This document shows positions 22,500-36,100 of a stretch of DNA of 64,000 nucleotides, piece after piece. Position numbers and translations under genes: made by a program. Position 1 is the first letter of the stretch. Each line of letters starts with the position of its first letter. The stretch is from positions 248,001-312,000 of the forward strand of contig NW_026042423.1 in NCBI RefSeq assembly GCF_023856365.1, in the 5' to 3' direction. The notes beneath the pieces are model-generated. The model worked only from the letters and a program-made list of their open reading frames with translations. It made no database searches and was not told where the DNA came from. Source of the stretch: Brienomyrus brachyistius (taxonomy: Eukaryota > Chordata > Actinopteri > Osteoglossiformes > Mormyridae).

Positions 22500-24880
22500 C
22501 CTATCTATAAAAAAATAACCTGTTTGAAGGAAATTTCTCTGAGGAGTTATTTTCACTAATGGAAAAACACAAGGCATTATACAGTTACCCTTATTACAAT
22601 CAAATTGCAAATTAAATGAGATAAAACATAAGCGCACACTCCCTTAAATACAATGATTGTGCCGTTATAACAAAATCGTATAACAACAAAGTACAGGGGC
22701 TTAAAATGGAACATTTAAAAACACGATTACAGTAATAAAACGTCTCACTTTAAGTGATGCAATTTGGAGCAATTAAGAACTCACGAATATATGAATTATT
22801 CAAGTAAGTGATTAAATCACAATAATTAAATTTAACAGTCCTATTCATTTTGTACTAGGACACTAAAATTAAACCTGAAAATATTCACTTGCTTCTGTTC
22901 GTATTGATATTTGTTATTGCTGATATTTTTGTTGTTATTGAAACCGTAATTTAATACTAACGGCTAAATTGCCTTTTATAAAAGGAGTTTTTCGTTTGCT
23001 TTTACATCATCTACGAACCTGTTTGGTAATGAACAAAAACATCTGTAATTTTGCATTGACTTGGTTGCTATACTTTATACAGTAAAAAATAAACTGATGA
23101 CCCAGAATATACTATAATTAAGGACTCGGCAATATTGTCATTATCTTTATAGCCTTGTTCATCCGTTTCACCTACCTGCTTATTTTCTTTATGCGTACCC
23201 ATTTTTATGACAGCCCATAGTACATTATTTTTATGTTTAGTTCTTTATTAAATGTTCGTGTCGCTGAAGCAGGTTCTACCGCCTATAAGACAGGCTGTCA
23301 GTGACCTGCCTTTACTTCACGTTTATGCTAGTGCAGAACATAAGTATTACATAAAGTATGACACAAACTGTGCACTGGCATAGCAAAAACGCATTACATA
23401 GCTATTCGGACGTACTTCACCAGCTATGGTGACTGAAAGATAAACAGGCACATAGATAAAAAATAACTGTAGCCTAACTACGGGCAAAATATGACTGAAC
23501 ATTGTGTGTAAGCATGACTAGCTATTTTGATTCGGTCTATAGTTACTTTCTCTAGCAAAGGAAAAACTAGTAAATGCAAATTTGATATCTAAGAGACGTA
23601 CAAACAGAGGAAAAAACCTGTTTCTTTTATTGAGACCGCGATTACGCCCCAATTTGTGCCGCTTTATTAATTCATTTAAAGTGGTTTAAGTACAGCTTCC
23701 AATGATACAGCAGGGGGCAGTATCGCGCCGTCTCAGGTGAAACACGCGGGCTTACACCAAAAAGCCCCACAGAACATCTGCTGCGTCGTGAGTTTTTCCT
23801 CGGTAACATTCTTGAAAGTAGCATTTATTTCGAAAGAAGTGTATTTTATTCATGTTATTTTAAAATAACACAGGTTCATAATAATCCTGATAACTCACTC
23901 AGTGTTGGAGTTGAACACAAATATGGTCGTTTTTGATAGCATTGCCTAATATGCTGTGAAAAACTAATGCATTGACTAAAGAAACGTGTTCTGTCGCGTT
24001 GACTTGTTTTCTTTATAGGTATAGTGCAAGTAAAATACATTTAAGGCATTTCTGAAATAAATCTTCCTTGGAAAATTAAACTTTTTTAACGTTGTCATAG
24101 CTGACGGCCCGTACGGTAAGTCGAGGCTGCTGCTTTGGGAACTTAACCTGTGTTGCTTTTCAAAGGCATCAACTGCCATATTATTTTCAATAGGTAATTA
24201 ACTCTTTATTTATACCCGAGAAATTAACGAGGATATCGCGACGACAGTAGTGTTTCTTTTTAAACAAGAGAAGCCTCGTTATTCGGAAAGATAACATTCT
24301 ATAAAACGAAAAAATAAATATGTACGTGATGTTACCCAATGGCATGAAATTAAATCTCTACCCTTTACACTTTCCCCCATAGCTCCCAGATAGATTTCAG
24401 TGGTTTTTGATTTGCATTTCATACATTTTCCAGCGTCCTTGATCAATAGCACTAAATGTAAAGGATATCTTGTAAAGTCAGACAGTAATTAGGGCTTTTA
24501 GTCAATGTCAGAAGGTATTCAGCCTAATTTACTAACACGTGCAAGGTCGACCTCATAAGATTCCTCAACTATGTCCATCCATCCATTTCCAAACCGCTTA
24601 TTCTCAACTATTTGTGTCCACTAAAACTTACTGTAACACAAGGAAACCACGCCGAGAACCACTTATATTAAATATATATTACTTATTACGTATATAACTG
24701 CAAATCCTTCATCATACACCCACTAATCTTAAATCTCTTTACACAATGGGTATTATACGTCCCATCTGGAGTGATGTAACATAAAGTGATGTACAAAATA
24801 TACCTACATTGTGTACAAGTAAAGGTGATTGATGCTGTTGAGTAATAAGCTTTTAAAGCTAAACAGTATCAATAAACAGA
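22500..24880. other. Repeat-poor AT-rich intergenic stretch upstream of mboat2
   Basis: Few dispersed repeats, no recognisable coding sequence, and many AT-rich words. Notable items are a CTCF-like motif at 23707-23722 and one short ATCC/ccgctta remnant at 24572-24602. A regulatory role for mboat2 is possible but unproven. Confidence 0.4.
23707..23722 (+). promoter_or_regulatory. CTCF-like motif upstream of mboat2
   Basis: acagcagggggcagta resembles the CTCF core CCASYAGRKGGCR. It sits about 1.6 kb upstream of the mboat2 ATG, between the two divergent genes. This is a by-eye match only. Confidence 0.35.
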
Positions 24881-24889
24881 CAATGCAAG

Positions 24890-25322
24890 TCAGTCATAAA
24901 ACACAACGCCCCGAGGACGCGCCTCGGCAACGCCTACTTTATCAAAGGCAGGCGGCGGCGGCGGCGCTCGACGCTCAGTGGGCGGAGCTCTAACAAGCTA
25001 ATCGAAGTTCCGATTCGGCCAAAAATTGTCACTCAAGAGTATAGCACGAAATACACGCATTTCATTGGATCTGGATCCCTCAATATTCTAGAGTGAACAA
25101 CGAGTAGCCTATAATCTTTAGAGATGTGATAAGGTCTCCGCCCACGGTGTGTGTGCGCGTGTGTATTTTGTTGTTGTGAGGAGTATGTGGCTGTCGGCGG
25201 TGCTGTGGCGCGGTTGACAGCCAGTTTTAGGAAAGCGCTCTCTGTAGTTGGAGGAGAGAGTGCTTCGGGGATCCACTGTTCCAGGGACTGCGGAGCGAGG
25301 ATTCACGCAGCCCCGAAAAACC
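24890..25322 (+). promoter_or_regulatory. mboat2: mboat2 promoter and 5' UTR
   Basis: Base composition shifts to CpG-rich at about 24905. It includes a GGC triplet run (24951-24966), a GC box gggcggag (24980-24987) and a reversed CCAAT box (attgg, 25074-25078). No TATA box is at the expected place. The 5' UTR probably begins between about 25080 and 25180. It contains one short upstream open frame (25185-25217). The exact start site is not visible. Confidence 0.6.
25185..25217 (+). promoter_or_regulatory. Upstream ORF in the mboat2 5' UTR (10 codons)
   Basis: An ATG at 25185 opens MWLSAVLWRG and stops at TGA 25215-25217, 105 bases before the mboat2 ATG. If included in the transcript it could dampen translation of mboat2. 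Its inclusion depends on the unmapped start site. Confidence 0.4.
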
Positions 25323-25406
25323 ATGGCCACCGAAACCGGATCTTCGTGCACGGGATCCACTTTGCTCCAGCCGATCAGCGAGATGATCAACCTCCCCCTA
25401 GATCAG
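25323..25406 (+). CDS. mboat2: mboat2 exon 1 (start codon)
   Basis: The ATG at 25323 sits in context aaaccATGG. Twenty-eight codons include [19 protein letters not shown], matching the family N-terminus GSTLLQPLSxxxxLPxDQ. The exon ends in phase 0 at donor GTAAAT. Confidence 0.93.
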
Positions 25407-28400
25407 GTAAATAATTGCCTTTGATGGAGAATTTTATGAATCTTGTTTCCAGACATCACGTCTAGAAAAAAAAAAAAACAGGAAGCAAATGGCCGTCTTG
25501 TGTAAGGAAAACGATTTACTTTAACCAGTGACTATATCTGCAGTAGTGGGTTTGTTTCACATAGGATTTTCTGTGTACAACTAAGTTGTATTCAACTGCA
25601 TATACATAGCTATCGTATTATATACGATATTAAATTATTATTATTTTCTACATATAAATGATATGTGTGTGTATACACACACACGCACGATACACTGATA
25701 TATTGTGCGCGTTCTTTTGTAGATATTTTATTACTTCAGTAACGTGCACGGGAAAAGGGGGTCATCTATTCACTATTAGAATCATATTCATTAAATTGTC
25801 CCCAGAAAAAAAACAGCGCCCCGTTTTCACGACAGTTCAGTTCTGGGTTTCTTCGTCCTGTACTTGAATCCCTAAGGCACAAATATTGAGGCAGGACTGT
25901 TTGACGGTGTCACAAAAATGCAGTAATATCCCATTCCTGATGATTGTTTTAAATAAGGGCAGTGAGGGAGGAGGCTGAAGTTGCCCCCCTCCCAGCATGT
26001 ACGCCTTATTATTTGGGTCATGCCGGTGTCCCCTCCTAACATGCATATCTGCTGTTTCTGTTGCGCCCGGAGGACGCAGCCCGCAAACTTGGCTGCGCTT
26101 ATTATATTTTTCCTCTATGTTTTCCTGTTTTTTTTTTTTTTTTACTGTGGGACCTGCGGCTTGGGGTCTTGTGATTTGAGGGCGCACTTAAGTCTCCTAG
26201 CAGACTGGCAAGTCGCGGATGAGTCTCACTCCCAGGCTGCGCCGTACGCATAGGTGCTGCTTAATATATTAGCGCACAGGAGATGGTCATTAAATCCATC
26301 CCTAAACATCCATCCCTGTGCCAGCCGCTTGTCCAAATAAGGATCAGCGGGGTATCCGGAGCCCATTGCAGGCGGCAAGGGACAGTCATATGGGTTTGGG
26401 TACTGCGTCACCTTTCATCACATTTTTTATATGGGTGAATGAGATCGGCGGACGTAAGTGCGTGAATGTGAACAGAACTGCCCCATTGTGCCATGCGGCT
26501 TTAACGTGTTGCGTTATCTGCAACTTTTTTATTTTATTTCATTATCATTCCAAGCCGTTTCTGGCTTCGTGTTTGCACCGTGCTTGTGTAAATGCTTGCT
26601 TGTGCGTGGCTGATCACAGTTGTTAATTACGGCTTAGACGTGCGAACAGCCGCATCCTCAATTAAGGCGCGTAAGTGTAAATGACCACGAAGTTACGCAC
26701 CGTACAGGCTGCCAGTAGCTGCTTATAGTTTTTGCGATAATTAGTATTTATAGTACGCGAATAGTCATGTACTGATAAACAGGCAAGCCAGGCACCTGTG
26801 AGGTGTGGTTTTTTTGGGCTCCAAGTTCAGTTTCTGCCTGGGAGTGCCTCTGGGGCAAATCATTGGGATTTAATCTGTCGTTTTGCAATTTAGCATAACC
26901 TTATGCTACCCCAAATTCAGAACAAGTATTGTTTAACTGTAGAAGGCCCGGGACACTGAGAATGCACATATGTATAGACACATTTTACTGCTGTGCAAGG
27001 CAGGGTACTTTATTATGTATGTATTGTGAATTATTTGACTGCAAGCTTGCCGAACCATGACTGAGCCAGTTAACTTTGGCAGGCAGAAGTTTGATACGGA
27101 CTCAATTGACCCAAAGATTTTATTCGCGGGCGTGACGGCATCGAGCTGCTTTCGTTTAAAAGGCAATAACAGCTGTGTTGTATTGTGTTTTTTTTTTGTT
27201 CTTGTTGGTCTTTCGCGGCCCAGGAACAGCAGAACGGTTAAGTCAGCATCTTGGATTCTCTCCGGGTCTGTTTGCCTTTATTAATCATGCCCCTGTGTTC
27301 AGCAATGGATCTGCTCAGCCCTGCACCGGTAGGAGATGTCAGGAGTCGGAATGAAAATCGTACGTGACGGAGGGTGCTGCAAACTGCGATTTGCCATCCG
27401 TATCGCACGGCTCCTAGAGCTCTGCGTCCATTTCGTCATCGTTTTTTTTTTTTTTGGTAACCTGTGAAAAACATCTTGATTTTCTCAGTGCACCCGTGAG
27501 TTTGAGGGAACTGCTTGCCAAAGAGCCTTGTGTCTCTTGTTACAAAAAGCTTTTCGCTTTCTGTTAGGAAGCTGCGCCGATGTGGGCAGGTTTATGTTAC
27601 ACGGCACTGCTGATGTCTGGCTTAGTCGTCTGTTAGCGTGCCATGGTCTGCGTTGGTCCCTTCGCTTGCGCAGCGTAAGAGATTAGGAGAGTATCTGCGT
27701 GCATTACATGCAAAGCACAGCACACTCCTTGCCTCGAATGAGCTTTTCTCTCCACGGCATGCAGGATGGCAATTGTACTGCGATGAACCGGCCCACCTGC
27801 TGTCCGAATTATTAGGCCACTTAACCCGAGTCCCTCCTCTTGGTGGAACATCTGGTCTGTTGCGGGAGACGGACGGGTGATGGAAATGTAGCACGTGGCT
27901 GCAAATGAAGGTATTTGACTGCGGGAGCCGCAGTTGCGATCTGCTGCAATGAGGAGGACATTCTGGAAAGGGCTGCACTGGGTGGCATGGCTTCTTGCAT
28001 GGACAACCTGTCCATATTGCCATTGAGATGTTATAAGATTCACATCCTCATTCGTCTGTTTCGCAGCCTCTCTCTGCAATATCTTCGGTCACGCTAAGTA
28101 TTCTCTGTAATTTATGCTGTTTCAAGTGTGAAAGAGCATCCTCGGTTTAGTGTCCAAACTTTTGATTTAAGATTTCTTGTATACTTTTAAGTGACTATTA
28201 TAATTGTAAAATATTTTGTTTCTTTTGTTTTTGTTTATCTTGTGGGGGGGTCATTTAACACGCCCCCCCCCCCAATACCCTGACTCAGTCTCAGTCCGAG
28301 GACCCCGCCGGACTGGCCGGGCTATGAAAGCTCGAGCTGCCGCCCTGACGGTCTCCCGCATTCACCTGCTGCCTGATTTTATGCCGGGAGCTGGACCCTG

Positions 28401-30076
28401 GTGCCTCACTGGTTAGATCTGCCGCCCATGTCCGGCCAGGCCTGGCTGATGTCCTGCGGTTTTTATGGGATGTCAAAACTACCCATTGGGTATCCAGTTT
28501 ACGCACACTCACCTATTGAAGGACTACCTTCTGTCTTTATCGGGGGGGGTTAGGCAAACATAAGCCTCCTCGTTGGGGGTTCAAATTCAACTCCAGCTAC
28601 ACACACACACACACACACGAAGATGTTCAGGCCAGGTGACCACGTCAACCCCGCAACCACACTGACGAGCTGGCATCCCATCCAGGGTCCGATTATGCCC
28701 TGGTGACCTTGTACAGAAAATGAGCGGATGGATGGGTTTCTGCGGCCCTGGAGTTCCTGTCATCCTTCCCAGGGAAGCTGGCGTTTTGTTTGTTATCGGT
28801 GGTAATATTTTACTGACGGAAAAATATTTATAAGCATGTGTGTTGGCATTGAGGATTTGTCCTGCACATCTGGAGGTTGATGTGTTCACACCCCTGGATC
28901 CGGCCCCTCTTGCGGGTGTTGGGATGACCTCTGTTCCTCTGCCTCTCGTGTTCTGGGCCGGAAGCACAGAGCTCCTGGGGTCAAGTCTTTGAGTGCCGGC
29001 TGTTTTCACACCTCCTGGGGAGACGCTCTGCGCAGGACGCACATTACAGCCCCGGCCTGTGCATTGAGTGCGTCGACTCGTATTAGAGGGTTAAGGAGCC
29101 TTATAGCACTCAGCTTTCTGCCTATTTATTATTTTTTTCTGTTATTCTGCTTCGCTTCTTCTGTTTCAAAAGCCTAAGGATGAAATTCAAACTCATAATG
29201 TTGTGGTTGTATTTATGTCTGAAATGTCTCTTTGCCTTTGATGTAGTAAACATATCGATGTAGTAAACATATTCTCGGTCCGGGGCCGACACGTGATCGC
29301 CGCTTACATGACTCACGCCTCCGTGTTTGGGTCGGCGCATATTTGGCGACGACGTGATATTCGAACTTGGATTTCTCACGCCGCAAGCTGCTGGCTGAGG
29401 GCATTATGTAACCCGGGGATGGTGGCCGATGCTGCGCTGCTACGTCGTCGCGGGGCCCGGTGCGCGAGGGCCGGTTTATTGTTGGCAGTGAACCCAGTGA
29501 CGTGCCCAGTTGCTAAGGAGCAGCTGGCTAGCTCCAGTCTGAGGCACTCTGTGCCCACGCGGGATACAGTAGTTTCCCCAGGCATGTTCTTGGGTTACCG
29601 GGTGCCGGGTGGGTGGCGATGGATTCCGATGCCCCCTGGTGGGCCGCCCCCGGACACACAATGTCCAACGGCCCTATGACGCCCTACTGAACAGCAAAAC
29701 ATGGATGTATTTTCACAATCTCATCACACGTGTCTGCTTGAACGCTTTTAATTTCAAAGTTATGAAATATCACCCAGTTCCTGGGCCTGAGCGCGGTGCA
29801 GAAAATATGCCACATTCTGAGCTGCTAATTGGATGCTTTTCATCTGGAAAGTTTCTGCTTAGGTTACGGATTTACAGTTATCATGGCTGGATGTTTATCT
29901 GCAAATTCCATTCTGATTTACTTTCTGTGCATGTTTTTCGTTCGGAGGGCTTCTCAGTTGCGCTGTGCATATTTGTACGGGATGTGTTCATGCTGTGTCA
30001 TGTGACTTTCCTCTTGAAAGAGTTCTCCCATGGCCCCAAGACATACAGTAAGGATAGTTGCTGTCTCTAAATTACC

Positions 30077-30109
<33 letters not shown>

Positions 30110-33100
30110 GATTATGTTTATATTGCATTGGGCGAACAAATGTCCCCCACAATTTAATAAAATCCTGTAATTTTGCCATTTTTCAGGTCCCCACAGATAT
30201 CAGAGATTTCGCTATAGAAAATGTGAGTCCCCACAAAGATATAATTACAAACTTGTGTGTAGTTTGCATGAGGCTACGAAACATCTAAGTTGCACCACAG
30301 CCCTGTGCCCTCTGATGCTTGGGACAGGCCCCTGGCCTTCTTCTGATCCTGACCATTAGCTGGAAGATGGATACTTCACTGAAGCAGTGCTGGTTAAGTT
30401 CAGCTTCAGCTCTTGGAATTTCCTTGGTCATTGTGTCCCCTCCATACCTCTGACCTTCCCCAAGAGAAGGGGAGCCGTATCCCCTCCATACCTCTGACCT
30501 TCCCCAAGAGAAGGGGAGCCGTATCTATATATGTAGCTCTGGACTGATTTCTGAAAGCATCGCGGTTTCAAAATCCTGCCATTAGTGTTTACGAGCCGGT
30601 TAACCAGTTGATGTATCCAACGAGCTTTTTCCATTATAGCTGTTGGCCTGGGTTTGGTGTCTGCCAGACTGGGAAAGCAAGTAACTGTGTTTGGCCCCAA
30701 AAGACCCGCCTTCCTCAACGCTGGCAAGGGAGGAGGCGGAGCTTCTGCTGCATAACACGGGAGGAGGGGGAGCTTCTGCTGCATAACACAAACAACCTTC
30801 TTTCTCAGGGGAGGAAGGGGCGGCGCGAGGCCAGTCAGCCCAGCGGTCTAATTGGTGTTCCCCGAGGAAGCTCATTTGGCAGATTGATTCTGGCTGCCGG
30901 TGCGGGGAAGGCGCAGAGCCTGGCGTAGTGGGGACGCTCGCCCATGGGGCTCTAGCGTGGGGGTGGGTGAAAGGTTAAAGTTCAGTGCCAGGCAGAAAAG
31001 ACTACTTTGTTAGCAGGCCAAGGGATGCAGTGAGGCGTGCGATTCTGCCGCTGTAACGTGGCTGCTGGTTTTCGGGAAATCTGATGGTTTGTTGGGAGGA
31101 TTTGATGATCACAGAGTTACAAGTGCCGCCCTCCCCCCGCCCTCCCGCCCTTTGGATTCAAAGATGAAAGGAAGTCCTCAACTCAGGCTGGCTGGCCATG
31201 AAGCCTGTGATTTATTTGTGAGGGTTGCAGCCCCCCTCCTCGTTTCCTCTTCATTTACAAAGCTTCCTGGAGCTTGCCTCTACAGCGTGGCCTGCCCGTA
31301 CGGAGCGGCCTGCCCCCACAGAGCGGCCTGCCTATCAACTTCCTGATGCCTCTGAGGGGAAGAGAATGGGAGCGAATTATCATGCTGCGTTCTCTCCAAC
31401 ACTCCCATCCTCAAGCTCAGGTGAAATGGAGGGAAGACTCTGAAATGGGCCATTTTCATTTACTTTCTATTGAGTATTTTCCCCTTGGGTTTTTTGGGGG
31501 GCGGGAGTTGTCACCTTCAATCTGAAGAAATACAGGATGCCACCCCCTTGGTCTCTCATGATAAACTTTTCCCAGCTAGCAGGGAGGGGTGGGTGGTATT
31601 TGTTCAGAAAGGGACATGGCATTATATTTTTTGGTACGGGATTATCCCATAAAATAGTGGACCGATGGTAACTCTAAAGAACTGTAACAGATATTTGTTT
31701 CCTGGGCGCTACACAAGGACTCGAACCCCCACTCACCGTAACCCACCCTAGTGCGTGTACAAGCCGCTCATGAGTCATCACGTCCTGGCATCTCTGGACT
31801 TCCCTGTGTGCTGAGTAGGTGTGGGTCACGCGATAACCACTTATCTCACAACTGCAGAAAGACATGCTCAGCACTTAAGGCATTGGTGCCTTCTGGAATA
31901 TTCTAAACCGGTCTGTCCAAAGTTGTGTGATCTAGAGCCAGAGATGAGGGTCAGAGTGCCCAGTTGAGTACAGGTCATGTTCAGAGACATACATACACAC
32001 ACACACAAAATACCATGTACCCGAGACCAATCCTGGATTAACATATCTATGAAAATGCATTAACTGTACTAATAACTGGGGCCATGTGTTTTGCTCTCTG
32101 GGTTAGGGCACTGTTCCTGTGATCAGAAGGTTGCTGGTTCAAATCCCGTGGTCAATATAGTAATGTCACTGTTGGGTCCCTGAGCAAGGCCCTTAACCCC
32201 AGTACACAGAAGGCCGCCTTTGACACCACTAAACCCAAGGAAGCCTGAATACACACCTTCTCAAACCACACTCTTCGCACTGTTACCCAAGGCCCTTCCA
32301 CGCCCTTGACATTGTTGATCTGTGTATAAAAATGATCTTTCTTTTGGCAAGACGAGTCAGACATGAGGCAGTCCCTACTAGAGGCAGAGTTTTTGCCTCT
32401 GAGGACCACGTGTCGATGGATGCCGACAGATTCTTGTGAGTGAGTCAAGATGCCACGCCTCAGCCCATTACCTAAAAGCTTGCGTAAAAAATGTTGCATC
32501 GTCCTTTATCAGAGACTCCAGATTAGGCACCCCACCTGCCATTCTTGATGTTAATCCGTACAGATGCAATGACCAAAATAAATAATAATGTATAAACGCA
32601 GATAGTGATTTGAAACCTTGCTCAGTTGCGGCCATGTTTTTAATTGTTATAGTTGGATTTGGATTCAGGTAGTTTAGCTGGTTGTTTGTTCCTGCCCTTC
32701 TGGAGTTCTTAAACACAACCAACCACAGTGTTTCTTGGCCAGTGCAGGGGCCTGGAGCCTATCCCAAGGAGCACGGGGCACATGGCTGTGACAAACTAGA
32801 CGAGATGCCAGTCTTTCAGTGTAATATAGGAAGCATACTTTTAAGTTTCACATGCTGTCTAAAGATCCCGGGTAGTTTTAGGTTCTTGTTCCCATATTTT
32901 CCCTCCAAATTTTGAAGCTGCTTCACCTTAAGGCAGAAACCAGCAAGATGGGGGGGGGATGTAGAGGCGATACTGATCACAGGGCCGGGAGACATAATTC
33001 TCAGCTCTCGCGTTGGACCCGGCCCAGGTACCCTCCCCCAGAGCGATGGGCTGGAATCCAAGGCCTCACCCTCTGCCCATCTGCCCCGGCACGTGTCCTG

Positions 33101-36100
33101 TTAACCATTCGAGTGGCGCGAGTCTCGAGGTGAAGCAGGCCATCATTTCCATATTAATTCTGCTTGATCAGTTTGGCTAACGTGAACCTAGTACATTGTC
33201 ATACATTTTTATCAGCCTGAAATGGGGTATTGTTCATTTCCGATTAGTGGCTTGACGATCCAACTCACATTCGCTGTATGATCGCAGGCAGTTTTTTGGG
33301 TTGATTATCCCGTAACGTCAGGAGTTGACTGTGGTTATGGCTGAATAGCATTGTGTTTAAACGGGCAGCATCGCTCGTTGAGACCACATGACTTCCAGCG
33401 CGATAACGATGTGTGGAGGGGGGTGAGTTCACTGGTGTGTAAACTCGGCCTGTATTGTCTCACGTTTCTTGTGAGGAATATTGAGGGTGGGGAGCCAACA
33501 TTCGCTCCTCTTGGCTGCCGACGCCCCCCAGAGCCAGTACACAGCCTAAATGAAGCGATGAGGGAGTGTTTTTATCGTTTTTCTTTTTTTAAACTGAGCT
33601 GCATACTGTTAAGAAAGCGTTTCACACATAATGTTTTCATAACATCAGCTGGAGCTGTCGGGCGTTTTTGGTTGTAGCTTCAGATGAGAGAACCAGGTTA
33701 TGAAGGTGTGTGAGAATCCCTTCCTGAGTGTGGCATTTGATTAAACAATGCTACCCACCCTGGTCCTCGGGGATACCCAAACGGTCCACATTTTTGCTGG
33801 GAGCTGGGAGGGAGCAAAAATGTGCATTGTCTGTGGGTCCTCAAGGAACAGATTGGGAAGTGAAGCGAAGGGGTCAGGCAAGGCACTGAGGGAAACTAAT
33901 TGTTTCGAGCTGAACGCCTTGGTCAGAATTTATTCCAGTGGGTTCTGCATAAAGCATGATCGGCACGCGGAGCCGTTGCCCACGGCTTTGATGAAGTGCC
34001 TTGTCGACTCGCATTTCTTATTTTTACGAGCCATTTCCTTCAAATCTTTGGCCCACATCCGAGCAGCAGTTCACAGTGAGGATCACTAGCTGCTTGCATT
34101 TTTAAATGTGCATCCGTGCTCTAGAGACTAACGGGGGAAATGTCTGAGAAAAGTCAGGACGGTAATACTGACTTTGCATGTAGGCATTTTTTAAACATGG
34201 TATGATATGGGCACTCAGAACTGCTTAAAGAGAGGCTCTGTCTGTCTGCCTGTCTACTCCTGCCTATCTGAATATCTATTTACCTGTCTGTCTGGCTGTC
34301 TGTGCTTATCTCTCTGCCTGCTTGTCTCTTTCTACCTGCCTTGCCTAACTGTCTGTCTCTGCCTGCCTATCTGTCTGTATGTCTGTCTCTGCCTGTCTGT
34401 CTGTCTGTATGTCTGTCTCCGCCTGTCTGTATGTGTGTCTCTGCCTGTCTGTCTCTCTGTGCTTATCTGTCTGTCTGATCTTCCAGTCTTGTTCGCATCC
34501 CACTCAGTACTGTTTGCACAGGTGTGTTGACATACTTTCTCTGTGGGTAGGACCTACTTGCTGTATTTCCCTGTTGTACTCCATGTGTGTGATTAGTGAC
34601 CTTCTCAGAGGTAATGGGATGAAAGGGCACCACCGCTCCCATCCACACCCGTCGTCCCCGCTGGCACCCTGACCTTCCTTTTCTTGGCCCCCTTGTACCT
34701 GTCGTTTTTTTTCTAGGTGTGATGTCACCATGTTTGTCATGGCGTTCCCAGAAGCGGTGAAACAGCTTAGAAATATCTGGATTCTTTTTGAAGAATTAAG
34801 TTCCAAATTGTTACTATGTTTTTTGTGTTTTTTTTTTTTTTTTTTGGTCCTTTTGAATGTCAGCTTTCAGTTTTTGTGCAGCTGAATCCTTTACCAGATC
34901 CACTAAACCTTTCATTAAGGTGTGAAACAGCAGGGCTTCTCCTTTTCATCATTATTTTTCTACTTGTAGTCCTTAACCACTGCGCCACCTGCTGCTCCAT
35001 TCCTTTTATCGTTCAAAGCTGTTGTGGCTTCATCCTGAGCAAATCTAACACCTGAATTCCCCAGTTCCGCTCCAGGGGGGCTGTGCACAGTTTGCAGATT
35101 TCCCTGCTCAAACGCACCTTATTCAGCTCACCAGCTAACTGCCAGGTTTAGTAGTTGTGTTGCAGATTGGCCCTCCAGAACTGGAACTGGGGAACCCTGC
35201 CCGACATTGATTAACCTGGAATAATAAATAGTACTGTCTGTAGGTGGTGGGCTTAAACTTTACGGGAGTGTTTGTGTAACCCTGAAAGAATGCATTGGGT
35301 CTGGTGTCCAGTGAGGAAGGAGGAGAGGGGTTTGATTACAGTGTGCAGTGTGCTGCAATGCACGTGCAGGTTCTGGAGGGAAAACGGGGAACTGGTCAGA
35401 CGAGTTGGAGAGCCCGTGGGCCTGCAGGGGCAGTGGCTCAGCGTGAGATCATGGGAACCGCTCGAGCATGCTTAGAACATCGCTCGCAGCGGCACCGTCT
35501 GCCTCTCACCAGCCGAGTCATAGAGGATCATAGAGGATCTCCATGGCGATGACAGTGGAGTTTGGGTAGTCTGGCTGCTTTGGGTTTGCTGTGGAGACAG
35601 TAGATTAGGGACCAGGGGCTCGGACTTGCTTTGGCCTGCAGTGAGTGGTCAGACCGGTTCCTTTATGCTTTCACAGTTGTTGCTGAGGTACAATTTTTAA
35701 AATATAAATATCAGAGTAGATGTTTTTCCTTTTTCCGGTTGATCTGATTTGTGCCTCGTCTTTCCAAACTGAGCTTAAGAGGACCAAACTCTTTTTTTTG
35801 TTTTGATTTATTGGGCTGTATGGAATATCCTGTGACTTTTTTCTTTTTTTTCTTTCGGATGCTTCCGGCATCTGGGCCAGTAGTCGAGCCATATCTCAGT
35901 GCCCCCCCCCCCCCCCCCCAGCACATCGGCCACTGAAAGTCCTCGCCATTCTCTCTCGTTATTGAACTTGCAGGTGTTTGCAGTACATTTCTGTGGAGAA
36001 AATAGCGCCCACTTTAACAGAGCATGAATTGTAGATCTGCTGCTCTGGGGCCCCTGGTGGCCCCAGAAAGCTGTGCGGCCTCGGCCCCTGTCCGCCGTGT

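Noticed and set aside
25151..25414. An 87-codon frame overlapping the mboat2 start in another frame
   Set aside because: It begins at GTG rather than ATG and runs through the exon 1 donor; the frame matching MBOAT2 is the real one.
31685..31765. Possible tRNA on the minus strand (perfect B-box GGTTCGAGTCC)
   Set aside because: No convincing A-box or cloverleaf could be built; more likely a SINE-derived or chance B-box.
34207..34672. Cys/Leu/Ser/Val-rich open frames resembling a membrane peptide
   Set aside because: Produced by the degenerate CTGT/CCTG array.
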